Origin: Pipra filicauda
Taxonomy: Eukaryota > Chordata > Aves > Passeriformes > Pipridae
DNA length: 64,000 nt
Reading direction: 5' to 3'
Assembly: GCF_003945595.2 (NCBI RefSeq)
Contig: NW_024103452.1
Location: forward strand, 4,193,524 to 4,257,523
The position numbers and the translations under genes are program-made. Of this stretch, positions 39,862 to 51,440 are shown in pieces. Position 1 is the first letter of the stretch; every line of letters starts with the position of its first letter. The notes under the pieces were generated by a model. The model was not told the origin of the DNA. It saw only the letters and a list, made by a program, of their open reading frames with translations, and ran no database searches.

Positions 39862-40453
39862 GGAAACCGCGATGAAACAGACCTCCTCAATCCATGACTA
39901 TTTAATGAGGCCAAACGATAGCTGTAGAGGTTCCGAATTGGCAGAGTAATGGCCAGCAAATGCATTATGCCGAAAAGCTTTGGAAGATTCAACAAGAATC
40001 CCTCTCCACACAGAGACGCTTGCAGAGCCCATCCGCCCTGGGGAGAGCTTCCCTGGCTACTGTGGAAGCTGTGGGGCATCCAGCCTCGTAAAGCACACAC
40101 CCGCACACGGAAAACCAGAGCGGCGTCTGCACATCTCTCCGCGCCCCAGACACAGAACTGCCGGTGCTCCGGATGGGTGAGAGGGGAGGGAAGGAGAGAG
40201 GGAGCAGCCCCCCAGCCAAGGACCGCCGTTATTATTAGGGATCACTGGAGTGGGAAAAGCCGGGGAGTGCGGGCTCAGTCCTGGTGCCCGCGCCCGTGCA
40301 GCCGCCCCTTCCCTCCCTCCGCCGGCAACATGGAACGCCGGCTCCCGGTGCGGCGGGCCCGGATCGGATTGCGACTCGCCCCCCGCCCCACCGAGAGGAG
40401 ACGGAGAAGGGGGGAAGGGAGGAGCAGGAGAAAGGAGATTTTTTTCCGTGCAT

Positions 40454-40455
40454 GC
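40454..40455 (-). other. PCLO: Putative non-canonical GC splice donor of PCLO intron 1
   Basis: The minus strand reads ATGCAAAG|GCATGC. Cutting here leaves phase 2, which the first base of exon 2 (G) completes to AGG, giving ...[13 protein letters not shown]. This aligns with the mammalian ...PSMHR-KQELDSS. No GT in a usable donor context lies nearby. The next GT (TCTCG|GTGGGG) is phase 0 and would run into TGA in exon 2. A later in-phase GT (GGCGA|GTCGCA) is a poor donor. Confidence 0.6.
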
Positions 40456-40697
40456 CTTTGCATGGGAGGCGGCTCCGCGCCGGCGAGGTTCCCTCTGGGC
40501 AGCCCCTGCGCCCTTGACATGACAGCGGCGATCTGCCTCCTCTCCTCCTCGCTCAGCTGGCTCAGGTCCGCCTCCACCCCGGCCGGGACCAGGCGCTGCA
40601 AGGGGGCCGCGGAGCCGCCGCCATCCCCGGCCGCCGCCGCCCCTTCGGGGAAGGCGCCCATCCCTTCGCCTCCTTCCAGGCTCGCCTCGTTGCCCAT
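40456..40697 (-). CDS. PCLO: Piccolo exon 1 (coding part): N-terminus
   Basis: This exon encodes residues 1-80 plus two bases of codon 81. The start codon sits in a strong context (GCCATGG, G at -3 and +4). The protein begins MGNEASLEG, the Piccolo/Bassoon N-terminus with Gly2 followed by Asn and Ser at position 6, a typical N-myristoylation signal. A Gly/Ala-rich stretch follows, then VEADLSQLSEEERRQIAAV and MSRAQGLPRG, a block strongly conserved in vertebrate Piccolo. The exon end is set by homology and phase at AG in the Arg codon, implying a GC donor. The open frame runs on into intron 1 (to 40275) with non-Piccolo sequence, which I regard as read-through. The exon lies in the CpG island. 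Confidence 0.95.
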
Positions 40698-41220
40698 GGC
40701 CGCCGCGGCTCCGCGCTCGCCGCCTTGGGTGCAGACCGGGCTGGGGGGCGGCTCGCAGCCGCGCTGCCCGGCGGGCGCTCAGGGTTCCGCGGCCGCCGCC
40801 GCCACCACGGCCCCGCTCGGCGGCGGCAGCGCCGTGGCCGCGCTCAATGGCCGTGGCCGGGCTCAGCGGCCAGGGCCGGGCTCAGTGGCCGCCGCCGCGG
40901 CTGCCGGGGGAGTGCGGCGGTGCCGCCCGCTCCGCCGCCCCGCGCAGCGCATGCTCCGGGCGGGCGGGTCCCCCCGCGGGCCGGGCCCGCCCCGCCCCCC
41001 GGACTTTAAAGGCACCGCCGCCCCCGCCGCCGCCCCGAGCGCCCGCCGCGTCCCGGAGGAGCGGGCGGGGATGCGCTGCCCGACCCCGCAGGGTGCTGCC
41101 TCCCGCTCTCCTTCCCTCCGCCCACAAGGGCGAGAGAGGCTCCTTCAAGCTTTGACTGCTCGTTCGCCCAAAGCACGAACTGAGAGGGGCTGGAAGACGC
41201 ACCCGTAGGATAGCCCTCCA
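40698..41220 (-). promoter_or_regulatory. PCLO: PCLO promoter / 5' UTR CpG island
   Basis: Very GC- and CpG-rich DNA lies immediately upstream of the PCLO start codon. The island as a whole extends from about 40120, through exon 1, to about 41220. It contains Sp1-type GC boxes (CCCGCCCCGCCCCCC near 40987-41000 and GGGCGGGG near 41063), an NRF1-like GCATGCGC near 40948-40955 and an AT-rich TTTAAAG at about 41004-41010. The TTTAAAG could serve as a weak TATA-like element. CpG-island promoters usually start dispersedly, so I cannot set a transcription start. GC content drops abruptly at about 41220, where CR1-derived sequence soon begins. Confidence 0.8.
40863..40952 (-). other. Possible upstream ORF in the PCLO 5' leader
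   Basis: An ATG at 40952 with A at -3 opens a 29-codon frame ending in TGA at 40863, 165 nt before the main start codon. It would lie in the leader only if transcription starts upstream of 40952, which is unproven. The encoded peptide is Arg/Gly/Ala-rich, as expected of GC-rich DNA, so any role would be in restraining translation, not in the peptide. Confidence 0.35.
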
Positions 41221-41264
41221 CGGAACCCTTTCAGCCGGGTTGCTCCGGACCCTGAGCAGCAGTT

Positions 41265-42490
41265 TTGAACGTCCCTATGGATGGAGCTTTCACGGCCTCT
41301 CTGAGTCCCTGTCCCACCCTCGGGATGACTGAATGCAGCATGTCAGTGTCATTCCAGGATCGGCGAGCCCCAAACTTGTCACTGCATTCCTAATGCGGTT
41401 TCACAGCTGCTGAATATATTGAGGAGAATCACCTTCTCTAACCTGCTGGCCACACTTGAGGTACCACAGGTCGGTCTGCTATTGGCATCCTTCATCTCAA
41501 CAGCCTACTGCTGAAATGTTTCACCTGGACTTTTTCTGCAAAGTTGCGTTTGGGCCAGTCTATCTGGTGCATGGAGTTACTCTGTGCCAGATATAGAACT
41601 CTGCATTAGCCGTTGTTCAACTTGACGAGGTTCCTGCCTGCCCACCCTCCCACCTGTCAGGGGCCCTGCAAGCAGCGGCCCTGCCCTTCAATGTATCTAC
41701 TGTTCTCCAAGCGGCCATCACGCACAGACTTGCAGAGGGTGTATTCCATGCCGTTGCCCACATCATTAGCAGAGACATTGCGTATCATTAGTCAGAAAGA
41801 TACAAATAGTAACATACCACCAGTTGGACGTGAAACAATGAACCACAACCCATTTGAGCGTGATGGTTCAGTCTATTTTTCATGCACAGTACAGGTCTTA
41901 CTAATTTGAGTATAAGGATATTATAGTTGATCGTGCTGAAAGCCTGATGGAGTAATTTGCCTGGGGTTAAACACATGCTGTCTGTTTTAATAACCTTCCT
42001 GTCCTTTGCTTCCAAGAGGACTTGCTCTGTAACTTTCCCAGGAAGGGTACTAGCCACATTAGCCCAACTGCCTTGTAGTTCTCTTGTGGATCCCCTTTTT
42101 GTAGATGTGTGCAGTGCTTGCTTTTTTTCTGGTCATTAGGGAACTTTCCCAATGTTTGAAGATGACAGAGTGACTTTGAAACAGCATCAGACAGCTCCCT
42201 CAGCACCCTTTGATCCACCCCATCTAGTGCCATAGGCTTCTGCATATTGAACTGGTTTAAGTGCTCTCAAAGTCTGTCTTACTCTGCTATAGCTCATGCT
42301 TTCACTCCCATGTATTCTGATGCTTGGCTTAGGGATCTGGGAGACTAGAGGGCAACCCTAATCCAAAAAAAACATGTCAAACAGCCACTAAGTACCTCAG
42401 CCTTTCTATGTCTTAGCCACTAATTTTCCTGCCTCAATGATTGGGGCAAAACTTTTACCAAATCCTTCCGAGAGATCTTACTAAATTGTG
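41265..42490 (-). mobile_element. CR1 LINE fragment, reverse orientation
   Basis: Read on the plus strand this is the reverse complement of an old CR1 element. It starts with the 3'-terminal region (GATGGAGCTTTCACGGCCTC), continues through GAGGAGAATCACCTTCTCTA and CCTGCTGGCCACACTT, and reaches ORF2-derived stretches (GACAGCTCCCTCAGCACC, GTGCCATAGGCTTCTGCA, AGTACCTCAGCCTTTCTATG). It is too decayed to code. It ends the PCLO promoter CpG island on its upstream side. Confidence 0.8.
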
Positions 42491-45400
42491 TCTATATTTT
42501 GCATATTCCAATGTGTTTGTTAAACAACTAGATCTTTCACAAATATCAATTGTTTTAGCTACAAGAATGTGACAGCATTTGATGCTCTCGCTTGTCTCCT
42601 TCTTTAGCACCATTACTTTTCTCCAGACACAGCTGTATGCAGATGAGCTCCCAAAATGACCTACATAAGGATGCTGTGCAAATATTTATAGTACTCCTGT
42701 ATTGTAGCAATCAGAGATCATTTTTCCAGTACTGGTTCACAGCAAATGATGAAACCAGTAGCAGCTGGGGGCTTCCTACTTTTCTCTTAAGTGCCTATAA
42801 GTTACACATCAAAAGAACAACTCAGCAGAGAACATGATAAAGCACAGAGGGAAAACTCTTTAAGTGGAGTATCATGACATGAGTGTGGCTGCCTCTCCAC
42901 ATGGAGTTCTAGGTAAAGACATCAGAAAAACCAGTGGGAAGAGGTAACACATAACACAGTCACAGCTGAACAAGGGCGGATTCACTTGGCATGTGAAGGA
43001 AAGACACAAATTTCATTTAATGGTTTTACAGGGAGGCAAATACACATCCCTGTTCATTCAACACAAGTGAACATCATGTACTTAGTTATGAATAAATGTG
43101 AAAAGTGCTGCTGCGTAGAAGAAGGCAAGTGCAAAACAAAGATGGGGAACAGGGATTTAATCAGTGAAAACATTTGGTTTTCTGATACATAGTAATGTAA
43201 ACATTAATAATGCTCTTAGATACTCAATACTTAAATATCCTGTAGAGGGTGATACTCCTGTCCTTTAGCTTGGTAGTCTGAAAGTTTATTAAGTTTTCAA
43301 ATGAAATTTTTCTAAACAAACAACCTCACTATGTTTTTTATTCAAAGCCAAATAAGTAAATAGAGTTTTTTACTCAGACCTAGAAGTTGTCATGTTTAAA
43401 ATCAGATGCACTATGTTAGATATAGATACAGACAAAACAAGGGAGACCGAAACACAAAAAATTCACTCAATAAAACAATTTAAACCAGGGAAATATCAGT
43501 TCTTCTAGTGCTTATTGTTCAAAACTATATACACTGTTCCTGTTTCACTGTTAGGATGTTCTGAGAGGAAAGAGACATATAATGCCTAAAGAAGCAAACT
43601 GAGCCCAAATGGAGGTGAAGGATGACAAATGACCTTTGATGGAAAGTTCATTCTTGGCTTCACTGGAGCCAAAGATGTCACCTTAAAAATGATTATGATT
43701 CCAAATATCTTAGGGATTTTCATGGAAACTGTCTCTTTTCACTTTTCTGTGACATTTACCTTTTCTTATGAACCAGCATGAAATTGACAGTTATCTATTC
43801 CAGAAGTCCCACTGCCGGCCTGTCTGCCCTACGTCCTGTCATTTCCACATCTTCCTCCCTGTATGCTTCACAGGCTGTCCAAAAGTGACAAGAACACACT
43901 AATTTTGGTGTTACAGATGAAACTCAAAAACTAATGAGGCACAATGTTCTGTTGTAGTGAGGAAAGAAGAGTTATCAAATGAATCAGCCTATTTCTCAAA
44001 AGTCTTAATATCTAACTTGCAAAAAACAGCTTGGTGGTGTCAGGATAAAAACCCTTATTAAAAAATTACCTGATCTCTAACACTGAAAAATATGATTAAA
44101 ACCTTTTCAGACATAAAACAGTCTTTTAAAAAACGCATGCAAATTAGAAAAGTTGCTGTAAATTTAGAGGCAGAGATACAGAAGCAAGTCACCTTCCCTT
44201 TGATACTAGGTAATATAAAAAGGATAATCATGGACACAGGCAAATCCAACTACCCTTTGAGGACTCGCTCAGTTTTTGTAGAATTTTCATTGTATCCAAA
44301 ATAGATCAGCACAATCCACAAACATTTATATCTTTTACACTGAGTCATTGAATGATATTTTTATCCCTGCAAGACAAAGACACAGTATATCTGAAGTGCT
44401 GTAACTTCATTCAGACTAAAGACTGTGCTATATCAGTAATGCAGTATTTTCATGTGGGCCCAAACAGTTTGGTGTGCAAACTAGGTGCATCAGATCTCCA
44501 AAGGAGCCAGTCCAAGTCAGAGCTAAGTATGCAGAAGCAGCACAAGGATGCTAGTTCATCTTTTGCCAGTGCTGAATCTGATCTGGAGCAAGGGAATCTC
44601 AGTTAAGTGTTATCTGCAGCACTAAAATGAGTGCTTGAAGTTAATTTACTGATTAACAACACTGAAGACATCCAATCTTCTCATCAGTAGGCTACTTACT
44701 ATAGATGTGCTCTTTATATTTAGTTGAGAAAAAGCCATTTAGCACATACAATTTGGAGAAGTAATGCTAAGATCATCAGAAGAAAGGAATAAAAGGTCAG
44801 TAACACCTTGGCATGAACTGGCAAAAAAGGAGAGGAAGGAAAACTTTTATATCTTAATAATATGCCTGGCATTATGCCCAGATAAAAATGAAGGAGGAAG
44901 AAGGCATGTTAATCATTAAAGATTAAGAAAGACTGTACTGATCAGTACCAGAAAGGAAGGTAAAGAGGAGCTAGAATTTGCATAAATATATTTATAAAAC
45001 TTTACACATTAATAATTTTATATTCTAGCTTGTACAAATACCAAGTTGAAAGTTACAGTGCCCCTAACACATTTATCTATCCCATTTCAGTGATCCAGGA
45101 ACTGTGGAGGGTACTTTGAGTGTAAAAGACATGGCTAAGATGCAATCAACAGTTCAGTCCATCTGCTATACAGAATGATAGTTGTTTCCAGTGACGCTTC
45201 TTCTCTCACAAGTATTAATTCTGTATCAAAACTGCACTTGTCTACAGACCAACCAAAATTTGGCTAAATACTGCACAGCAAATGTTCTTCAAGATCATGA
45301 TGACTCTCCGGTCTCACCCAACTTACTAGTCACCAAAACAACCAGCACAAGATGACAAGATACCTTCCAAAGCACTGTGTATTGCTGTTCAATTCTCTCT

Positions 45401-47169
45401 CTACACAGAATTTTCTAATCCATCACTTTGTACGTGCCAGTTGAGAAAACATTGGAATAGTGACCTAATCTGTTCAAAAAATCTGGCAAAACCCCATCTA
45501 CTTTAGGAAAAAATACCATACGCAACCCAAAACTGAACATAGCATAAAAACTCCCAGGTAGGATAAAACACCCTGGGCAGAATTATTTGCAGTATTCTAG
45601 AGTTCCTGAATGTCTGGGGTTTTGGAATACCAGGCACTCTGATACAATAACATTAATGTTACAGCATTCTATATATGATTAAACAAATCACTTTTGAATA
45701 GCCTCTGAAGATATTTTAGCCTCATTATCATCAGTCTAAGCCTCATTATCATCAGAAACAGGCTTAGTACATGCACTTTACCCTACTGAGAAGCCAGTGC
45801 ATAAACACCTGGATAAGTTCTCCTACCAATCTCACAAACAGATTTGCTACTTAAGCAAAACAAAGTCTGCCAACTGCCTACAGCACAACAATGTTGATAT
45901 GCTCACAATATGGACCATCACAGTATAGATCAGTCACAATGTTAAAAATATTACAATTATTTGCAGTCAGTGTTTCTATTACACAAAGAGTGATTTGCAT
46001 CTTAAACTGAAGAATGGGACAAAATCACCATTAATTTCAAAGGCTGTATCCTAAACAACCTGCAACAGCAGTAATATTGTAGTTTTGTCCTGTTGTTCTC
46101 CACTTGCAGCAGTTGATTCCAACTAATGGTGGTACAGACATCATCACAGAGTTCAATTTTTATTTGTGTATATGGTGAAACAGTCATGGGTGGGATTATT
46201 AAAACTAGGAAGAACTTAGAGAAAGACTTGAGCTATCATTAGCGTTGAATTCTGATAAATCACATTAGAATAAAGTAACTATTCTGTTTATTAAATTGAG
46301 TTTACACCAGTGAACATAAAAGTGAGACCCTCAGGATCTTTCTTTTAGAATTGTGATTGGTAAGAAAAGAGTGTTGAAAATTCTAATTCCCTTAGTAGTT
46401 ATCTGTTTAATGCAGAGAGTACAGTAGGAAAAACTTCACAGCCTAAACGGAGGAAAGTCTCGTAGTGAAGTAAATATTTAGGTTTTATGTTAAGGTCCTG
46501 CCTGTGCCACAGAGGACAGGCTTTCACTTTAAATATAATATAATCTTATATAACTTTTCCTATTAAATTAATCCAGGGGGGAGGCACGAGGCAGAGGGGG
46601 AAGAGGGAGGGAGGAATCTACTAAGATTCATTAGGACTATCAAAAACAACTCTCTTGTGTTACATGGATCCTACTTAATATAGGATTCTTGAGATGAAAC
46701 CTTCCTCACTTTAAGTATTCAAGTTAAGCTTTTGAGTCCATCTTTTGAAGCTCAGATGTAGAATTATAAGAGGGATGCAGAGCACATAGTTCCAGTGGGT
46801 ACTGCCAATTGCTTACCATGTATTGAGAGACACATTTTAGACCATGCTAAATACACATTATCTAGGTTTTCTGGCACGAGCTACCAACTGTCTCTGTGAT
46901 GGAACTAAAGAGAAAAAAATAAACAGTTTATCTTTGATCTATTGTCCTTAAAATGGGCTCCGGATATTGCTCATTTCAGGTAAAGTAAACAACAGTCTTT
47001 ATCCCAGAAAGTATATCTATTCAGGACTAAGAAAGTTTACCCTTCTCTTCAAATATGTACTTAGAGGCTTTATACTCTTGACACTAGAAATAGCTCCTAG
47101 CTTATAAAGGCACAAAACCAGCAAGACATCCCAAAGGCCTCAATTTTCATTTTAGTCCAAAAATAATCT
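42491..47169. other. Upstream intergenic DNA, no feature recognised
   Basis: AT-rich DNA with only short chance reading frames. A 17-bp segment (AGCCTCATTATCATCAG) occurs twice at 45718-45755. I see no exon, RNA gene or clear repeat family here. Confidence 0.7.
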
Positions 47170-49640
47170 TGGAATGGGTGGGAAGTAACCTCTGGAGGTC
47201 ACCTGGACCAACCACTCACTCAAAATAAGGCCAACATAAATTAGGTTTCTCAGAGAAACTTGCAGTTAAATTGATCATTTCCAAACATGGAGATTTCAGT
47301 CTCTCTGGGCAACTTTATGTGTAATCAGAATTTCTTTTGTTGCAACTTACCTCAATTACATCTCATCCTTTCACTCTGCACCTTGGGGAGGAGTAAGGCT
47401 CTGTTTTCTCTGTCTCCTCCCACTAGGAACTTGAAAGTGGCAATAAGATTCATCTTCATAAGGCTGAACAAATGTCTCTCTCAGTCTCTCCTGAAGACAG
47501 GTGGTCTGATTTCCTAACAGTTTGGGCAACCCTTCACTGGACTTATTCCAGTTTGTCAATCTCTTTGTTATGCTGACGAACCCAAACCTGACCACAGCAC
47601 TCCAGTTGCAATATTAAAAATGCTGAGTAGAAAGAAATAATCAGTTCCCTTAATTTCTTGGCTATGATACAGCCCAGTATACTGTTGACTGTCTGAAATG
47701 CAGGATTTTGCACAAATCCTTACCAAATTTGATGAAATCGTGTCAGCCCATTCCTCCAGCCTGTCTAGGTCTCCTTGAATGCCACCTCTGCTATATCGAG
47801 TTCACCTGCCAGTTTGGTATCACAGAATAACTTGATGAGAGTCCATTCCTTCTCCTCCTACAGATCATTGACAGATATATTAAACAACATAAGTCCCAGA
47901 CAGACCCCAGAAGAGCTTCACTTGATCTAATGCTTCATACAAAGCATAAATAATTTCCCAGTATACTTTGAACCCCATGACTCAGACAGAATTTCATCAT
48001 TTAATGTTCCACCCATTGAAACTGCAAGGATTTGTGAGGATTCATAGGAGATCATGCTCAAAACCTGCTAAAGTCAAGATTGAAGACCCCTATTACTGTT
48101 CTCCCCTCCTACACAGATTTAGGGTTTTTTAATTATAAAAGGCAATCTAATTGGCCAATTATGCCAAAGCATAATCTACAAGTTGTACAGCTATATTGGA
48201 TATTTTCATTCACCACCTTCTCCTTCATTTGTCTAAAAATGGTACACAAGAGGACTCACTTCATGATTTTTCCAGGAATGAAGATGAGGTTTGTTCACTG
48301 ATATCATTTCTGGCTTCTTCCAGCTCCTTCTGGTTGTGGCATTTTCCTTTCCCCAGGCATCAGGGAACTCCCCCAACCTCCACAACCTTTCAAGGACATC
48401 TAAGAGTGACCTCATATGACATTGGTCCAATCTCTCAGTATTTACGGATGCATCCCTTATAGTCCCATGGATCTGTATATATTGAGTTTACTCAGATCAC
48501 TGACTTTATCCTCTTCCACTATTTGACCTACCTAACACCATCTGTACCTACCCAAGCAATGTTTCTAAATTTTTCCTTAGCCTGCTCTCACTTCTACTTC
48601 TAAAAATGTTCTTTTTGCACTGGACCCCAGCCAGGTCCTTGTTTAACCAAGACAGACTCCAGATATATATTCTAATTTCTGTGAGTACTAGGATGGATCA
48701 TTCTTTTGTTTGGAGGAGACTGTCCTAAATGATCTGCTAACTTTCATGAGCTCCTTTGCCCTTCAATACTGCTTCCCACCAGATTATACTTCCCAGTTCT
48801 CTGAATAAGCTGAAGTCTACATTCTTGAAAATCAGGATTTGTGTTCTGTTGCTTGCCTTTCTCACTTCCCTTAGGATCCTGAGCTCTACAGTTTCATGGT
48901 CACTGACCAAGCCTGCCTGTATTTGATAGTCACATCCCCAATAAGCTCTTCAGAGGCCATGAGTAGCAATGTCTGGGAGAATATCACCTCAGCTTGTCAC
49001 ATACAACATTTGTATTATGAAGTTCTACATGACATTTTCAAGAAGTTTCTGAGACTGTGTCCTGCTGTACTGCCCTTTTGTCAGGTGTTGGGAAGGTTTA
49101 AGTACCCTATGAGAAGCAGAGTCTGTAATACACAGACTTTGGTCAATTGTTTAAGGAAGGCTGTCCACTTCTTCACCCACATTCAGAGTGTGCTTAACAC
49201 ACTTCTGCCACAATGTCATGTTTACTGGCCCCTCCTCTGATCCTGACCTGCAAGCTCTCAACTTACACTCTTGCCCATACCATAGAATATCTTCCCACAT
49301 TAAAGTTGCTCCTTTATATCAGCAGCAATCCACTTTCTCTTCACATTAGTCTTTCTTAAAGGCCTTCTTTCCATCCATCTCAGCACACCAGGCATGTGAT
49401 AGACCCCATTAAGTATCAGACATTCCTGTGATCTAATGAAATACACATCTACTCCTGCCCAAGCCTTTCCTCTTCTCCAGAAGGATTGAGAATAAAACCT
49501 GAACTCCCATGCTGTTTGATCTTGCCTCCAGAGCCCTCTTGTCACGCTTGCTAGCCTCAGGGTCTTCCTTGCTAGTGTCATTGGTGCCCGTATGGATGAG
49601 CCTCCAGTGGAGTGCATAATATCTTTCTGTCATTTATCAT
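47170..49640 (-). mobile_element. Long CR1 LINE copy, reverse orientation (about 2.5 kb)
   Basis: A largely collinear but heavily mutated CR1 lies in reverse orientation. From left to right it shows the 3'-side region (CACCTGGACCAACCACTCA), ORF2-derived coding decay (CATTCCTCCAGCCTGTCTAG, TATATTAAACAACATAAGTC, AGACCCCAGAAGAGCTTCAC, GAGCTCCTTTGCCCTTCAA, CAGTTTCATGGTCACTGACC), and near 49.5-49.6 kb the 5'-side region (GGTGCCCGTATGGATGAGCC). Many stops and indels break every frame. It is the longest CR1 copy in the window and retains 5' sequence that most CR1 insertions lack. Confidence 0.8.
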
Positions 49641-50863
49641 AGTTCTAATATCACACAGGACATCTTACATAGTATACAGTACTTTAAAATATAAAGTACC
49701 ATTCGTTATACAATACTTATCACTGCCCTGTACAGTTTCATTAGACTCTTACAAGTTGTGCAGCAATACACCAATGCATGAAATCTCCATTTGAGGAAGA
49801 GAGCTTCTCTTATTAAGCATCCAGTGACTTCACAAAAGAAAACAATATTTTTATGACTTGGTGTCTATATGCCAAAGAGTTTTATTATAGTGAAACAAAT
49901 AACTGTGAAACTCGGTTTAGTCTCAAAACCCCATGTTTGCCATACTGAGCACACCTTTCTAACTCTTGCAGTACTACTATCTTTAGATCATTAAGCGTGT
50001 TGCAGTGGCTTGTATCATCAGGCAGGGTGGCAGCCCCTTTTTCCTCACCAAGTTGCTAAAACTAAAAGATTATCCACAGCTTAAGAAATCAAGACTTTCT
50101 GTTGCTAAAGAGATTTTTTAATACCTCTAGGTAGCCATTAGAAGTTAATCACTTCTCATGATTAACCACTTCTAGTTATTAACTATATACCATAGTGTGG
50201 GAGGCTTTCCTATCTATTGTATGGGGATAGTGATACATTTTGTTCTAACAATAGTGGTAATTAATGGTTTTAAGAATTTTAAACTTCAAATGGTCTAGTG
50301 GGGAGGTGCATAAAAGTATCTCATGATTTTCTGTGCTTCTCAATTCACAAATTCATCTGCTGGCAGTGTCTTTACTAAGGGAGCAGTTGAATGTGTATGT
50401 GTGTGTACTGATGACACATACTTGGCCTTGTTACTGGATGGACTTCAAACAGGGAACTACGGCAGCTTTAGGTCTAGTGGAGTGGGAGGAAAACTCCCTT
50501 GGGTCCTGAGGTTCACTTCTTTTAAGTTTTTGTGCTCTATAAATAAGCATTCAGATTTTCAGAGACATTTTCATCATTTTCACACTAATTCTAGGATGGG
50601 ACTTAACTAAATTAAGACATCTATATTAAGGTATCCATGGACAACCTCTACATGTGAGCTGAGTGTTCAGACTCCCATTGTAGCTGGACAAGAGCTAGTC
50701 CATAAATCATAAGGGTGGAGTCAGGTGAACAACAGATGGGATGCATAAAAAGGTTATATGCTATTTAAGACTTCAGCTGCCAGTGCAGAGAGACAGAGAC
50801 CTTTTCTAAGATCAATAATTCATTTTATAAATTCTCAGTCATATCTGGCAGCCCTACCATAAG

Positions 50864-50897
50864 GCACATTAAATGTGCCCACATTAAATGTGGGCAC
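50864..50897. repeat. Two overlapping perfect palindromes
   Basis: GCACATT-A-AATGTGC (50864-50878) overlaps a larger perfect inverted repeat whose 11-base arms are GTGCCCACATT and AATGTGGGCAC around a single A (50875-50897). The shared core suggests duplication of a palindromic unit. The structure could fold as two alternative hairpins. Function is unknown. Confidence 0.85.
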
Positions 50898-51274
50898 ATA
50901 ACTCGAGGGAGCAGTGTATACCTCATAAAGTTAGCCAGGAAGTCATACAGCCAGCTTGCCTGAAATTTAGATGTCTCCATGTCTTCAGCTGAATCTCAGT
51001 GTCTTCTTGAAAGGTAAAGTTTATAAGCCTTTTTTATAAGTGCTCTCTTCCCTAACAGTACAAGCCTCTAGCTGACACATCCAGTGCAAATAACACCTGC
51101 AGTTAAGATCAAGAACAAGTTCCAAGCCTCACAGAAAAGTCTTTGTAACAGCTTGAGGCGTGGAGGGAAAGGACTACGTGAACTGTTTCAAATGCTACTT
51201 CTGAAAAATGATGAAACCACTCGTGTGCCTGATGGCAGAAGCATATTTTTACAGATTTGTTGGAATGTTTGCAG

Positions 51275-51440
51275 AATCACAGAATGACAGACTGGCTGAG
51301 GTTGGAAGGAACTTCTGAGCCATCTTATTCAAGTCCCCTGCTCATGCAGGACCACCTAGAGCTCATTGCCCAGGAACATGTCCAGACAGCTTTTGAATAC
51401 CTCTAAGGATGGAGATTTCACTGCATTTCTGTAATTCAGT
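51275..51440 (-). mobile_element. CR1 LINE 3' end, reverse orientation
   Basis: AATCACAGAATGACAGACTG, then GAGGTTGGAAGGAACTTCTG, TCAAGTCCCCTGCTCATGCA and TGTCCAGACAGCTTTTGAAT form the reverse complement of the CR1 3' terminus. It is 5'-truncated, as is usual. Confidence 0.9.

Larger units (their letters stand above)
34581..40455 (-). other. PCLO: PCLO intron 1
   Basis: About 5.9 kb lies between exon 1 and exon 2. The acceptor is a normal CAG. The donor inferred from protein homology and reading phase is GC rather than GT (see the donor entry). The exon-1-proximal end is GC-rich and carries the paired RE1 motifs. The middle holds an AT microsatellite (37402-37433), an AAC tract (37646-37671), an AAATAAAT tract near 35.76 kb and one exon-like segment on the opposite strand at 37.7 kb. 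No CR1 is seen here. The remainder shows nothing I can annotate. Confidence 0.88.

Noticed and set aside
40275..40455. Continuation of the exon 1 frame for about 60 more codons
   Set aside because: After Arg81 the sequence (HARKKISFLLLL...) bears no resemblance to Piccolo, while exon 2 supplies the homologous continuation in matching phase.
39949..41208. 419-codon plus-strand open frame across the CpG island
   Set aside because: It is antisense to PCLO exon 1 and open only because the DNA is GC-rich and poor in stops. The residues are low-complexity Arg/Pro/Ala/Gly with no domain.
49300..49633. Overlapping minus-strand frames of 105 and 66 codons
   Set aside because: They fall in the 5'-side region of the reverse-oriented CR1 copy and are fragments of that decayed element.
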